NCBI GenBank assembly: GCA_003152145.1
Contig: PLZL01000094.1
Coordinates: 8,607-23,095, forward strand
Length of the DNA stretch: 14,489 nt
Origin: Limisphaerales bacterium
GTDB taxonomy: Bacteria > Verrucomicrobiota > Verrucomicrobiae > Limisphaerales > UBA11358
Direction of reading: 5' to 3'
Shown here: piece after piece, positions 14,077 through 14,489 of the stretch
Position numbering within the stretch: the stretch's first letter is position 1
Layout: each line of letters opens with the position of its first letter
Made by a program: the position numbers and the translations under genes
Notes under the pieces: generated by a model
The model's input: the letters and a program-made list of their open reading frames with translations, nothing else
What the model was told of the DNA's origin: nothing
Database searches by the model: none

Positions 14077-14489
14077 AAGCGGGTTTTGGATTGAACCGTT
14101 TCTTCAAATTCCGCCGGCAGGCGGATCGGATAATTTCCGAACTCGCGCACCAGCTTCACGATGTAATCATACGTGCGACCGGAGACAGCGCTGCTGACCG
14201 AGTGATCGGACATGAAAATATAGCCACCGCCCTTCGCGGCGTTCAGCTTGCGCAACACCTCGCGGCGGATGGTATCGCGGTCACCACTTTCCCAAATCTG
14301 CACGTTGCTGTTGCCGCAGAAACCCATGCCGTGGCCGTATTGGCGGCGCAATTCCACCACATCCATTCCGGCCTTGGCTTCGAGCGGGTTGTAGCCGTCA
14401 ATCTTCATGTCAATGTAATCCTGGAAGATCGTCTTGCAGTTGCCGCAACCGTGGTAAATCACCGGCAGGCCGTTCGCGTGGGCGTATTC
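14073..14489 (-). CDS. UroD-superfamily protein, probable corrinoid-system methyltransferase (partial, N-terminus outside window)
   Basis: The last 138 residues of a UroD-superfamily barrel; the frame is open to the right edge. Seen: LPVIYHGCGNCK with the His-x-Cys zinc-type motif, IDGYNPLEAKAGMDVVELRRQYG, GFCGNSNVQIWESGD, the conserved VLRKLNAAKGGGYIF, then MSDHSVSSAVSG and YDYIVKLVREFGNYPIRL at the end. The GGGYIF element is typical of the large family of UroD-like proteins encoded with corrinoid proteins. Its place before the corrinoid gene suggests it takes the methyl group from the substrate, while the downstream MtaA-like protein passes it on. The substrate is unknown. True heme-pathway HemE is unlikely given the context. 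The stop overlaps the rhaM start. Confidence 0.8.
   Translation of the reverse strand, partial: EYAHANGLPVIYHGCGNCKTIFQDYIDMKIDGYNPLEAKAGMDVVELRRQYGHGMGFCGNSNVQIWESGDRDTIRREVLRKLNAAKGGGYIFMSDHSVSSAVSGRTYDYIVKLVREFGNYPIRLPAEFEETVQSKTRL

Overview
This window most likely comes from a Verrucomicrobiota or PVC-type environmental bacterium, perhaps a metagenomic assembly. The reasons are tandem pectin esterase paralogs without SusC/SusD genes, an uroporphyrinogen-decarboxylase-like/corrinoid methyltransferase set, mostly weak Shine-Dalgarno signals, and formulaic tandem phrases between genes. The lineage is an inference from gene content, not from a marker gene.

Layout. One plus-strand gene, a class I-type HMG-CoA reductase (7-1176), opens the window. 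A 137-base convergent gap full of short direct repeats separates it from a block of minus-strand genes that runs to the right edge. In transcription order (right to left) that block has three parts. (1) 14489-12078: a partial UroD-like protein, L-rhamnose mutarotase (RhaM), a corrinoid-binding protein and a second UroD/MtaA-like methyltransferase, with overlaps of a few bases or short gaps. (2) 11887-8529: an L-rhamnose/H+ symporter (RhaT), a MocD-like membrane desaturase/oxygenase broken by a one-base frameshift, and a MocE-like Rieske ferredoxin fused to a xylose-isomerase-like TIM barrel. (3) 8440-1314: six exported proteins, namely a GH53 endo-beta-1,4-galactanase, a beta-propeller lactonase, a GH29 alpha-L-fucosidase and three tandem CE12/SGNH rhamnogalacturonan acetylesterase-like proteins.

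How they could work together. The exported set fits the breakdown of rhamnogalacturonan I-type pectin: deacetylation of the backbone, cutting of galactan side chains and removal of fucose. RhaT and RhaM would import L-rhamnose and interconvert its anomers. The remaining genes form two different potential demethylation chemistries: an O2-dependent MocD/MocE pair (the known Moc pair is tied to removing the O-methyl group of the rhizopine 3-O-methyl-scyllo-inosamine) and a corrinoid methyltransferase module. The central hypothesis is that this locus handles O-methylated deoxysugars, such as methyl-rhamnose or methyl-fucose, released from plant or algal polysaccharide. The gene identities are well supported by motifs; the methyl-sugar substrate is inference.

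Every stretch longer than about 200 bases is covered by a gene. The longest gaps are 190 bases (before rhaT), 137 bases (after the HMG-CoA reductase) and 88 bases (before the galactanase). No tRNA, rRNA, CRISPR array, insertion sequence or convincing rho-independent terminator was seen.
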